Origin: GCA-020344555 sp964548955
GTDB taxonomy: Bacteria; Planctomycetota; Phycisphaerae; UBA1845
DNA length: 26,763 nucleotides
Assembly (NCBI GenBank): GCA_964548955.1
Contig: CAZJTP010000039.1
Span: 1 to 26,763 of the forward strand
Reading direction: 5' to 3'
The translations under genes and the position numbers were made by a program. Below are positions 1 through 7,602 of this stretch, piece by piece. The number at the start of each line of letters is the position of its first letter. The stretch's first letter is position 1. The notes under the pieces are model-generated. The model did no database searches, was not told the DNA's origin, and saw only the letters and a list, made by a program, of their open reading frames with translations.

Positions 1-464
1 CATCTATTTACCACAATCACTATGCCAGTGCAAGATTCCTATAAGAAAAACGTCGTAGAACCGCTCAGGGGTAGGGAAGACGCCCCGCCCGGTTTTTTGC
101 GGCTCCTACACCCCGTCAATCCAGCCGCCACCGGCCCGTGCATCGGGACCGCCTCAAGGCATTCAGTCGTTGCATTGTGGTTGCCTACCTGTGGGGCGCA
201 ATTCACGGCGTCGCGTGGCCCGGTCTGACCTGTCAGGCCTTGTTGCCCGGATCACTCCGCCCGTGCATCGGTTGACCGTACCACTCCGCCATTCCCTCGG
301 CTTGTTGACGACCAACGCCGACACTCCTGTTGTCGACATGGCGTCGCTACCAGTTCCGATATTTTCAGAAACTGATATTTTTAACTAACCGCAATAGTTT
401 CTGTTTGTCAATTACCTCGGCGGATGTAGCATTGCGGTAGACAGATTCTATGGAGAATAGAGCA
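1..464. other. Gene-free left edge and leader of the first gene
   Basis: I see no convincing gene here; the short open frames lack family resemblance. At 47-110 a G-rich stretch, a C-rich stretch, a T6 run and flanking GTAG/CTAC and CCGC/GCGG arms could fold into an imperfect stem-loop, possibly the terminator of a gene beyond the left edge, but the pairing is broken and I would not rely on it. The AT-rich stretch at 355-420 just before the first gene is the likely promoter zone, though no clear -35/-10 pair stands out. Confidence 0.4.
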
Positions 465-1073
465 ATGAAGGCCATGAAAGACCAACGGAAACGGCTGACG
501 ACATTGGTGTGTTTCACCGCTCTCGGACTGGGGTTAGGGTTTGGCGTTGACGCAGCTTGGGCTGGCCCCAGGCGCGTCACGGTGTTGCATCACGCGGCGC
601 CTGTGCGGGGCCGGCCTCTCGACCGGACGGTAGCCCGAACCGTGGAGGTCCCAGCCGTGTACGAAGTGCGGCCGAGGGAAATCCGGCATGAGCCCGTTTA
701 TGAAGAGCGACAGGTTCTGGTCGAGCTTCCCGCCGAAGTCGTGAGGCGTGAGGTGTCGCGATTCGACCTGTTTGGCCGTCTGATCGGCTACGACATCGTC
801 GAAGAAGTGGTGAGGCCTGCGCGGAAGGTCTGGCGAACGGAGAGAGTGCTGATAAGGGCCGGCTATTATGAGATCGTAAATGAGCGAGTTCTTGTACGGC
901 CCACAACAACCAGAATCGTGTACGAACAGGTGCTGATAAGACCTGCCCACAGGCCGGGCCGTGTCCGCCTCGCTGTCCACAAAGCCCGCCCGTACGCTCG
1001 CGTAACCCGTGTTCACGACCGATACGATCGCCGGGACGGAGGCTTACACTTGGCGGTTCGGTTTGGGGGATAA
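465..1073 (+). CDS. Small secreted repeat protein, unknown function
   Basis: This 202-residue protein has an N-terminal signal peptide: a basic start (MKAMKDQRKR), a hydrophobic core and a likely cleavage after AWA. The mature part is very rich in Arg, Val and Tyr. It contains short imperfect repeats of about 14 residues: ERVLIRAGYYEIV, then ERVLVRPTTTRIV, then EQVLIRP. An earlier pair of similar segments is VYEVRPREI and VYEERQVLV. Alternating hydrophobic and charged residues suggest beta strands, so an extended exported protein is plausible. I chose ATG 465 because GGAG at 452-455 sits nine bases upstream; an ATG at 450 overlaps that site and gives five extra residues. I do not recognise the family. 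A terminator follows at 1119-1165, so it is probably transcribed alone. Confidence 0.7.
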   Translation: MKAMKDQRKRLTTLVCFTALGLGLGFGVDAAWAGPRRVTVLHHAAPVRGRPLDRTVARTVEVPAVYEVRPREIRHEPVYEERQVLVELPAEVVRREVSRFDLFGRLIGYDIVEEVVRPARKVWRTERVLIRAGYYEIVNERVLVRPTTTRIVYEQVLIRPAHRPGRVRLAVHKARPYARVTRVHDRYDRRDGGLHLAVRFGG

Positions 1074-1118
1074 GTAGTACCATGATCAACTAATTTAGAG
1101 TCCGCCCGGGATGAACGG

Positions 1119-1165
1119 CGCACGCTCTGATCGGTCGATGCGATCGGGGCGTGCGTTTGTTTGTT
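1119..1165 (+). terminator. Intrinsic terminator after the first gene
   Basis: CGCACGC (1119-1125) pairs perfectly with GCGTGCG (1149-1155). An inner GATCG (1129-1133) pairs with CGATC (1141-1145). A T-rich tail, TTTGTTTGTT, follows at once (1156-1165). This is a classic rho-independent layout and it separates the 465-1073 gene from psd. Confidence 0.75.
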
Positions 1166-1253
1166 CGTGCTGTTATCATATCGACCCAATGATGTACGTG
1201 AGAGATGGCGCAACATTGATGTCGAGGTCTTGGCGTTTTGACGTTTCATTACC

Positions 1254-1970
1254 ATGGCAATTGCAAGAGAAGGCTTACGTGAGATCGCACTAGCTACGTT
1301 GTTTCTCGGTGCGCTGTGCGCCGCATCGGCGTGGCTGTTCTGGCCGGTGGTGATCCCGTGTGTCGCTGTCTGGGTTTGGGTGCTTTCGTTTTTCCGAGAC
1401 CCCAATCGACAAGGGAGTTTCGCACCCGGTGAGCTGTGTGCCCCGGCTGATGGCAAGGTCACGGAAGTGACGGAGCTTGAGCACTACGAGCCACTCAATG
1501 GTCCTGCGATTCGGATGGGAATCTTCCTCAGCCTGTTCGACGCGCACGTCAACCGTACACCGTGCTCAGGTCGCATACGGTCCGTGTCGTATAGACGGGG
1601 GGAGTTTCTTGACGCGAGGCATCCAGAGTCCGGCCGGCGGAACGAATCGAACACGTTGCTTATCGATCCGGGCGACTCGATGCCGGGTCCCGTGGAGGTT
1701 CGCCAGGTGGCGGGAGTACTTGCCCGACGGATCATCTGCCACGCTGCGCCCAGCGAGCATCTGCCGATCGGCACCCGGTTTGGACTGATCAAATTCGGCT
1801 CGCGAACGGAGCTGATCATCCCACGTCGGGATGACACCGAGATCATAGTCGAGGTGGGCGACAAGGTCCGTGCCGGCCTGTCCGTCATGGCACGGCAGCC
1901 TGTTGAAGACATCCGGGGCATCGGCTGCGAGCCGCAGATTTCAACCCGCGCGGAGGTCCGCGCAAGCTAA
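1254..1970 (+). CDS. psd: Phosphatidylserine decarboxylase proenzyme (short form)
   Basis: The product (238 residues) converts phosphatidylserine to phosphatidylethanolamine at the inner membrane. It is the compact type of the family, which cleaves itself to make a pyruvoyl group. A hydrophobic segment at about residues 12-45 anchors it. The conserved FFRDP (46-50), PADGKV (64-69) and SLFDAHVNR (93-101) motifs are present, followed by the self-cleavage motif IKFGSRTEL. Cleavage between Gly182 and Ser183 would leave Ser183 as the pyruvoyl precursor. ATG 1254 is the natural start because the membrane segment begins shortly after it, although no strong ribosome binding site is visible. The substrate-making enzyme, pssA, lies 66 bases downstream on the same strand, which supports the assignment. 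Confidence 0.95.
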   Translation: MAIAREGLREIALATLFLGALCAASAWLFWPVVIPCVAVWVWVLSFFRDPNRQGSFAPGELCAPADGKVTEVTELEHYEPLNGPAIRMGIFLSLFDAHVNRTPCSGRIRSVSYRRGEFLDARHPESGRRNESNTLLIDPGDSMPGPVEVRQVAGVLARRIICHAAPSEHLPIGTRFGLIKFGSRTELIIPRRDDTEIIVEVGDKVRAGLSVMARQPVEDIRGIGCEPQISTRAEVRAS

Positions 1971-2036
1971 AAGCCCGCTGCTCTGGGAATCATCGGTAAG
2001 ACACTGCGATCAGCAGTCAAACGTGCAAAGAGCCCC

Positions 2037-2990
2037 ATGATGGCCATTCTGGCGAAGCTCCCTGACGATGATCAGCCGCGGCGTCGGCGACGACGCTTAA
2101 AGTCGTTGGCGTTCGCGCCGACGTTGATGACGCTTGGTAACCTGTTATGCGGATTTGCGGCGATCCACTTCGCCCTGCGCGCGATGTACGACTTTGGAGC
2201 CGGCGTCCCGAAGACACCGATCGAAACCCTGCACAAGTCACTGTTGGAACTTACGCCTCCATCGTTTCTGGCGGTAGGGGCCGGGCTGGTTATTGTTGGG
2301 ATGGTTTTTGATTTTCTCGACGGGCTGGTCGCGCGGGTGACGCGCAGCACGACGAACTTCGGCGGGCAGCTTGACTCACTCGCTGATATGGTGACGTTCG
2401 GCGTGGCACCTGCGGTACTGATGGTCGCCTTCATGACCCAGGAGCTTGCCGACGAATCGATTCTCCCATCGCCGATCAGCCAGCACTTCGTGGGCCGGGC
2501 TACGTGGGTTGCAGCCGCCGTGTACATGGCCTTTACCGCCATACGCCTGGCACGTTTCAACGTTGAGCACGCGAAGGCGGATTTCGACTTCAGGACCTTT
2601 CGCGGTCTTCCCAGCCCGGGCGCCGCCTGCGTCATGGTGGCGATGATCCTCTTTCAGGAAGAAATGGGGGAAACGGGGCGGGCGATCACCGTGTACTCGA
2701 TGCCGTTCGTGGCGCTGTTGATCGCATTTTTGATGGTCAGCCGCATTCCGTACCGGCGGTTTCACCGGGCGTACTTTATCGGCAAAAGGCCGTTCAGTCA
2801 GCTCATCACGTTCCTCTTGCTGGTCGCCGTGTTCGGATTGATCAAGGCCCCGACACTCCTTCTGTTGGTGCTGTGGTATGCAGTCAGCGGACCGCTTTTT
2901 CTATTGATCCGCCTCGTGCGCGAAAGGCGTACCGGGTCAACCGTCGAGATCGCCTCCGCCGTGCCGGATGTCGAACGAAAACAGGCGTGA
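2037..2990 (+). CDS. pssA: CDP-diacylglycerol--serine O-phosphatidyltransferase
   Basis: This 317-residue integral membrane enzyme transfers a phosphatidyl group from CDP-diacylglycerol to serine, giving the phosphatidylserine used by the psd product upstream. The CDP-alcohol phosphatidyltransferase signature is complete: Asp92, Asp95-Gly96, Ala99-Arg100, Gly109, Asp113 and Asp117 are spaced as in the family consensus. A run of Arg at 15-20 precedes the first membrane helix, and further hydrophobic segments lie at about 30-50, 78-92, 120-132, 155-168, 190-203, 215-235 and 250-290. The start is ATG 2037, or ATG 2040 next to it; AAGAG at about 2027-2031 is the likely ribosome binding site. The stop codon is followed directly by the GTG of gltX, so the two are probably co-transcribed and translationally coupled. 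Confidence 0.95.
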   Translation: MMAILAKLPDDDQPRRRRRRLKSLAFAPTLMTLGNLLCGFAAIHFALRAMYDFGAGVPKTPIETLHKSLLELTPPSFLAVGAGLVIVGMVFDFLDGLVARVTRSTTNFGGQLDSLADMVTFGVAPAVLMVAFMTQELADESILPSPISQHFVGRATWVAAAVYMAFTAIRLARFNVEHAKADFDFRTFRGLPSPGAACVMVAMILFQEEMGETGRAITVYSMPFVALLIAFLMVSRIPYRRFHRAYFIGKRPFSQLITFLLLVAVFGLIKAPTLLLLVLWYAVSGPLFLLIRLVRERRTGSTVEIASAVPDVERKQA

Positions 2991-4562
2991 GTGATTGACT
3001 TGAAGAACGATACCCCAGAAACGGTCCGCGTGCGATTCGCACCCTCCCCCACGGGTTACCTGCATATCGGCGGGGCCCGAACGGTCCTGTTCAACTGGCT
3101 TCTCGCGCGAAAGGCCGGCGGTGCGTTTGTGCTGCGCATCGAGGACACTGATCGAATCCGGCACGTGGAAGACTCGGTGAAGAAGATCCTTGACGATCTT
3201 CGCTGGCTGGGCCTTGACTGGGACGAAGGGCCTGAAGTGGGCGGCGACTACGGTCCCTATCTTCAGAGTCAGCGCCTCAACATCTATAACCACCACCTGC
3301 AACAACTGCTCGAATCGGGCGATGCGTATTACGCACTCGAGTCGCCGGAAGAGCTGCAGGCCGTACGCGACGCCGCCAGGGCTAAAAACGGCGGATTCAA
3401 GTACCAAAGACCCGATCACCTCCCGACAATCAAGCAGGGTCTTCTCGCAAAGGCCGATGGGCGACCCGTCGTGGTTCGCTTCAAGATGCCCGATACGGAC
3501 ATCACCGTTTACGACGAGATCCTCGGCAAGGTCACGGTGGCGGTCGATCAGCATGAAGACTTTGTAATTCAAAAAAGCGACGGATTCCCAACGTATCACT
3601 TCGCGTGTGTCGTTGACGATGAGCTTATGAAGATCACGCACGTGCTCCGCGGCCAGGAGCATCTGATGAACACACCCAAGCACATCGCATTGCAAAGGGT
3701 ACTTGGATTTTCCACACCGAAATTCGCTCACCTGCCGGTCATCTTCAACATGAACGGCAGCAAGATGAGCAAACGCGACAAGGAAAAGGCGATCAAGAAA
3801 GGCCAGCCGCCGCCCGAGATCGACGTGCACGACTTCCGTGTGGCCGGTTATCTGCCCGAGGCGCTGGTCAACTTCATTTCGCTGCTCGGATGGTCCGTTG
3901 GAGCGGATCGGGAGCAGATCGACCTGGAAGAGACGATCGAGCTGTTCACCATCAACCGGATCGGCAAGACGAACGCCAGGTTCGACCGCGAGAAGCTGAT
4001 TGCGTTCAACACCGACTGGGCTGCTCGATTGCCGCCGGATCGGCTGTTGGAACTGTTCAAGGATTACATCGTCGTCAACGCATCAGCGGGACCGGTGTCG
4101 TCTGTAGGACCGACTTTCCAGTCGGTCATCTCCCAGACCGACGACGCAACACTGGCCCACATCCTGCGTGCCTGCGCCGGTTTCCGCACGTTCGCGGATG
4201 TCATGAGAAAGGCAGGCTTCCTTTTCGTGGTCGATGAGGCCATTAGTTACGACCTAAAGGCGGTAAAGAAGGTCCTGAGTAAGAACGACGACGAGGGCTA
4301 TGCGATGCTCGAACACCTGCTTCTGAAGCTCGACGCGATCACGGACTGGTCGGCCCAAGCATTGAGGTCGTTCTTCCAGAGCGTTTGCGAAGAGAAATGC
4401 GTCAACCTCGGCAAGGTTGCCCAGCCGGTCCGCGTAGCCGTCAGCGGCACGACGATCAGCCCGTCGATCGAGGAGACACTGGTGCTCCTTGGGAAGGAAC
4501 GTACGATCACACGCGTGCGGCACTGTCTGTCGCAGCGCAGGCAACAACACAACTCAAGATGA
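2991..4562 (+). CDS. gltX: Glutamyl-tRNA synthetase
   Basis: The enzyme charges tRNA-Glu with glutamate in the cytoplasm. It is a class I synthetase: the HIGH-type motif appears as HIGG at residues 25-28 inside the PSPTGYLHIGGART block, and the KMSKS-type motif is KMSKR at 258-262. RIEDTD, VVDDELM and HVLRGQEH are further family signatures. At 523 residues it is slightly longer than most family members. Translation starts at GTG 2991, directly after the TGA of pssA; AGG a few bases upstream is a weak ribosome binding site. An unusual feature lies at about residues 370-381, where a perfect DNA hairpin (4108-4127) is read through in frame as VGPTFQSV between the catalytic body and the anticodon-binding part. 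The C-terminal tail is Arg/Gln-rich. Pairing with phospholipid genes is probably only a shared transcript. Confidence 0.95.
   Translation: MIDLKNDTPETVRVRFAPSPTGYLHIGGARTVLFNWLLARKAGGAFVLRIEDTDRIRHVEDSVKKILDDLRWLGLDWDEGPEVGGDYGPYLQSQRLNIYNHHLQQLLESGDAYYALESPEELQAVRDAARAKNGGFKYQRPDHLPTIKQGLLAKADGRPVVVRFKMPDTDITVYDEILGKVTVAVDQHEDFVIQKSDGFPTYHFACVVDDELMKITHVLRGQEHLMNTPKHIALQRVLGFSTPKFAHLPVIFNMNGSKMSKRDKEKAIKKGQPPPEIDVHDFRVAGYLPEALVNFISLLGWSVGADREQIDLEETIELFTINRIGKTNARFDREKLIAFNTDWAARLPPDRLLELFKDYIVVNASAGPVSSVGPTFQSVISQTDDATLAHILRACAGFRTFADVMRKAGFLFVVDEAISYDLKAVKKVLSKNDDEGYAMLEHLLLKLDAITDWSAQALRSFFQSVCEEKCVNLGKVAQPVRVAVSGTTISPSIEETLVLLGKERTITRVRHCLSQRRQQHNSR
4108..4127. repeat. Perfect hairpin inside gltX
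   Basis: GACCGACT (4108-4115) and AGTCGGTC (4120-4127) are exact reverse complements around a TTCC loop. The element adds codons to gltX without a stop or frameshift. Its form, an 8-bp stem with a tetraloop, matches the intergenic palindromes elsewhere in this window, so it may be a small mobile palindrome that landed in a tolerant loop. That origin is inferred, since no second copy is present here. Confidence 0.6.
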
Positions 4563-4680
4563 CCAATTCCGCATTCTGCGAGACGTATGGTTCAGCCCGT
4601 GGTTCAGTTGCACGTCGATCCGGGCGCAATTCGTCGGGGGAGCGGTGAAGCTTGCTCCGGTAGATCCGCGCGTGCAAAAG

Positions 4681-4791
4681 CGTTTTTCAATTTCACGTAG
4701 CGGTTTTGGGCTCTTGGAAGAAACGCTTGCCTCGGAGACTCCGCGCGGGCTTTGAGCCCGCGGCCCGCTACGCAGAAACGGTAAATGCTCT
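4681..4791. repeat. Dispersed ~111-bp repeat, copy A
   Basis: This stretch matches 25479-25590 in the same orientation. Only four mismatches occur over the first ~80 bases, and 40 consecutive bases within that are identical; the last 30 bases are more diverged. Near its right end is a strong hairpin, CGCGGGCT (4744-4751) and AGCCCGCG (4755-4762) with a TTG loop. The repeat lies between the convergent gltX and phosphatase genes and its right end overlaps the phosphatase stop codon (4790-4792). The hairpin could also stop transcription from both sides, although there is no T-tract. I see no transposase in or near it. Confidence 0.85.
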
Positions 4792-5983
4792 AACGGTGAA
4801 GGATTTCGAGACCGACGATGGTTACGTCGTCATGCGGATCGAGCGAACCGGATTCGCGGTCCAGCTCGGATTCGATGTGCATCATCATGTGTTGAACCGG
4901 CCGGTCGGCGAGCTGTTTCAGCACCCGGTGATATGCCCTGGTGTCGAGTGATTCGGCGTCGCTGCTTTGAAACACAAGCTCGAGACCGTCGGTGTACAGC
5001 AGCAGCTTGTCACCGGGATGCAATTGGGTCTCGATCGTTGGAAACTCCTCCCCCTTGAAGATTCCCAGCAAGCTGCCGAGTGCTTTAAGATCACTGACAA
5101 TGCCGTCCGCCGTGATCAGAATCGGGTAGGGATGTCCGCCGCGCGCATATTGAAGCATGAGCGTGCGGTGATTGAGCAGGCCGTAGCAGGCGGTGACGAA
5201 CTGACAGTTGGGAAGTGACTGATCGGTCAAGACGTCGTTCAGCGCCGCCAGTGTCTCTGATGGTGTCAGGACCGTGTACCCATCGCCGTCCACCCGTTTG
5301 GGTACGATTGCCCTCTTGATGAACATGGTGAGCAGACTGGCTGCCATGCCGTGACCCACCGCGTCCACCACGTAGAAGCCCGTAGTGTCTTCGTCGATGC
5401 GGAAGACGTCGAACATATCGCCGGAGACCCACGAGGCCGGGCGATACACGGTTGCGAAGCGAACATTCCCGATGGGCTCACTGACATCCGGGAGAAAGTC
5501 ACGTTGGAGCCGGCCGGCCAGACGCATCTCCTGGTCCACTTCCCGGAAGTGCTGGTTCAAACGCTTACCAAGACGCTGCATGTTGTTCAGTTCCCGCTCC
5601 ATACGCTTTACAAATCCGTGATAATGCTCGATCATCGCAAACCGACCCCGCAATTCCGCAAGGGTGATCTCTCGGTCCACAGTGTCGATCAGCGAATGGA
5701 CTTTTGAGGGAGTCTCGCCGGGGCGATCCGTCACCATCACACCCGCGATTCGCTGGGCGTTGACAACTCGAAGGAAGGCTTCGAAGTCGGTCGGGCGATC
5801 GTCCGGTAAAGCCGTCTTATCCGGTGCGGCCATGATGACGGCGTCGATGGAACCGCTGCCGGCAGCCTCAACTGCGGCCCGGTAATTGCGGGCTAATGTG
5901 ATGTCCCAGCCGATTGACCGTACCAGGTCCGTCGTTCCTTCGGGAAGGTTTCGTTCAGGCGAATTGACGAGTAGAACCTGCAC
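4790..5983 (-). CDS. SpoIIE/PP2C-type phosphatase with receiver-like N-terminus
   Basis: The C-terminal half (about residues 166-397 of 397) is a PP2C/SpoIIE serine phosphatase. It has LQRDFLP, SGDMFDVF with its metal-binding Asp, VVDAVGHGMAAS, the GGHPYPIL loop, PGDKLLLYTDGLEL and a final DPHDDVTIV. Such enzymes usually act in partner-switching signalling. A Glu/Arg-rich helical, possibly coiled-coil linker (about 115-165) joins it to an N-terminal alpha/beta domain shaped like a response-regulator receiver (VQVLLVNSPER...). The position that normally holds the phospho-accepting Asp reads IDAVIMAAP, so it is probably not phosphorylated in the usual way. I chose GTG 5983 because the receiver's first strand begins there; an ATG at 6049 adds 22 residues that look non-coding. 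No anti-sigma factor or antagonist gene is adjacent, so its target is unknown. Confidence 0.85.
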   Translation of the reverse strand: MQVLLVNSPERNLPEGTTDLVRSIGWDITLARNYRAAVEAAGSGSIDAVIMAAPDKTALPDDRPTDFEAFLRVVNAQRIAGVMVTDRPGETPSKVHSLIDTVDREITLAELRGRFAMIEHYHGFVKRMERELNNMQRLGKRLNQHFREVDQEMRLAGRLQRDFLPDVSEPIGNVRFATVYRPASWVSGDMFDVFRIDEDTTGFYVVDAVGHGMAASLLTMFIKRAIVPKRVDGDGYTVLTPSETLAALNDVLTDQSLPNCQFVTACYGLLNHRTLMLQYARGGHPYPILITADGIVSDLKALGSLLGIFKGEEFPTIETQLHPGDKLLLYTDGLELVFQSSDAESLDTRAYHRVLKQLADRPVQHMMMHIESELDRESGSLDPHDDVTIVGLEILHR

Positions 5984-6086
5984 GCCGTAACTCGCAGTAG
6001 CAGCTATCCACCAACAGCCGTTAGCCTCCTGATGGCAAACACTTGGCATGTCATAGCTGAACGCTGGTAATCGGAGAGTCGGCGGG

Positions 6087-6587
6087 TTAGGTGGTACCCT
6101 TTAATGCGGAGGGGGGAATCTCGATTCGATCGCCCTTGGCGACGCCGAGCTCGTCCCAGATACCGGCGCTGACCTCGATGGCGTACCGGGCCGGTGAGCG
6201 GGAGGGGTATTGCCCGGGCCGATCGTCCAGCGGGGCCATGGTGTGGATTGCAACGATTATGCCGTCTGAATCGAGATAGGCGATGTCCAGGGGGATGATC
6301 GTGTTTTTCATCCAGAAGCTCAGACGCTGCTCGTGGTCGAATACAAACAGCATCCCCCGTTTGGTTCCGTCGGGGAGGTCGGCCATCTGCTCGGGCGTGA
6401 TGTACATGAGGCCCCGTTCTCGCTCCCGGGTGTCGTCCGCGATCCACAGCTCAAATGGTTGCCCGTTGATGATCAGACGGACACTACTGAGCTTGTCAAG
6501 CACGTTGGGTGTCGTCGGCGTGCAGCTTGCCGCATACATCGTCACCGCCAAGCTCAACATCACAATTGTCACAATCCGGAGCATCAT
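6087..6587 (-). CDS. DUF192 family secreted protein, possible lipoprotein
   Basis: This 166-residue protein carries the DUF192 fold after an N-terminal export signal. The signal ends in AASC at residue 22, a weak lipobox, so it may be a lipoprotein. Family marks are RERGLMY, GMLFVFDHEQRLSFWMKNTIIPLDIAYLDSDGIIVAIHTM and ARYAIEVSAG, ending with a GDRIEI strand. DUF192 proteins are small exported beta-rich domains of unknown biochemical role. The ATG at 6587 has AGGA about nine bases upstream. The phosphatase gene lies about 100 bases downstream on the same strand, so co-transcription is possible but nothing links the two functions. Confidence 0.9.
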   Translation of the reverse strand: MMLRIVTIVMLSLAVTMYAASCTPTTPNVLDKLSSVRLIINGQPFELWIADDTRERERGLMYITPEQMADLPDGTKRGMLFVFDHEQRLSFWMKNTIIPLDIAYLDSDGIIVAIHTMAPLDDRPGQYPSRSPARYAIEVSAGIWDELGVAKGDRIEIPPSALKGTT

Positions 6588-7176
6588 CAGGGGCGTTCCT
6601 CACATATCGCCCGCTTCGCCAGCGATCCGCCTACGCGAGCAGGCCAACGGTCTAATCGTACCCGACATAGCCGTAACGACAAAGCGTGCGGGCTTGCCGC
6701 CCGGATTGCGTGACACTTTAGGCGGCCTTCCCATACACGGGACAAGTGCTCTCCTGACAGGCCTGTGGCTTCGGGGTAGGCACCCGGGTGCCATGGGCAG
6801 CGAAAAGCCGGCATGTGCACGGGCAAGCTCCCTCTTCATGCCCGCTGGCCGGATTCCTCGTAGGCAAGCCCGGACTGCCGCCGACCGCGTAGTGCTGCAC
6901 CGCTTGCTCATGCCACCCGCCGAATCTGTAATGCAGCCTGCCGTCTGTTGAAGGACCGATGGGTCTTTGCAACACGAGTCGGATTCCTTCATGACCGATA
7001 AGACACACCACCAGCCTACACGGCGGTTAAGCCGGCCTTGGGGAACAACCACCGCGCACAGTACCAAGGGGAGCGGCGATCACGGATGGTTGCCCGCGCG
7101 CTTACTCCCTGAACGGTTCGAGTATTTCGCTTGAACTGGAAGCAGGGAGCCATCAGGATCGCTCTTGTGCCAATCG
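6588..7176. other. Gene-free stretch with palindromes
   Basis: No frame here gives a recognisable protein; open frames on both strands are rich in Arg, Pro, Cys and His in patterns typical of chance reading. It holds a perfect 14-base palindrome, GGCACCCGGGTGCC (6779-6792). On the minus strand one stretch contains AGTCCGGGCT, which resembles part of RNase P RNA. The rest of that RNA's conserved core is missing, so I do not call it. The stretch could be a decayed gene or repeat. Confidence 0.4.
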
Positions 7177-7533
7177 CTACTCGATGATTCGTCTGACGAG
7201 ATTCGGATCGGCTTTGACGCTGGAGAGTTTCATGACCTGGCCGCAGAGGAAGCCGGCGGCCGCTTTGGCTTTCTTGGGATTTTTGACCACGTCCTGTACT
7301 GCCTTTTGATTAACGGCGAAGACCTGGTTAACCCAGACCTCAGTAGCGGCTGTATCCTGGACCTGGACGAGGCCCAGTTCTTCTGTAAGTTGCATGGGGG
7401 AGGGGGTTGTGCGCTGGGCATCCGCGCTGGTGAAAGCCCGCGGCTCATTGTGTTCCAGCATGACCTCGGCCAAGCGGTTGGCGGCAGTCTTGTTGACAGT
7501 TCCGTTCGCGGTGATCTTGGCAAGATCAGCCAT
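7177..7533 (-). CDS. Isolated GatB C-terminal (YqeY-like) domain, probable remnant
   Basis: The 118 residues match the C-terminal tRNA-contacting domain of GatB, the aspartyl/glutamyl-tRNA amidotransferase B subunit. ADLAKITANGTVNKTAANRLAEVML corresponds to the GatB helix around DGTI..K.A..V, and LGLVQVQDTAATEVWVNQV corresponds to the family's GL.QI.D...L...V.EV. NQKAVQDV and the closing KKAKAAAGFLCGQVMKLSSVKADPNLVRRII are typical. The ~350-residue catalytic part of GatB is absent. The six codons between the in-frame TAA (7552-7554) and the ATG read RVDARG, which still resembles GatB, and no ribosome binding site precedes the ATG. This suggests a truncated leftover of a longer gene rather than a designed small protein. 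A free-standing domain that is expressed cannot be excluded. Confidence 0.65.
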   Translation of the reverse strand: MADLAKITANGTVNKTAANRLAEVMLEHNEPRAFTSADAQRTTPSPMQLTEELGLVQVQDTAATEVWVNQVFAVNQKAVQDVVKNPKKAKAAAGFLCGQVMKLSSVKADPNLVRRIIE

Positions 7534-7602
7534 ACCACGCGCATCGACACGTTAAACATCAAGAAATCACTGATATCGACTTTGTGACTTTTCGATGTTT
7601 CT

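Noticed and set aside
22..388. Two short plus-strand open frames at the left edge
   Set aside because: Overlapping frames with no ribosome binding site, unusual composition and no family resemblance.
6820..6900. AGTCCGGGCT on the minus strand as a piece of RNase P RNA
   Set aside because: The GAGGAAAG lead-in and the other conserved core segments of RNase P RNA are missing.
7115..7140. GGTTCGAGT as a tRNA T-arm
   Set aside because: No acceptor stem, anticodon arm or D-arm can be built around it.
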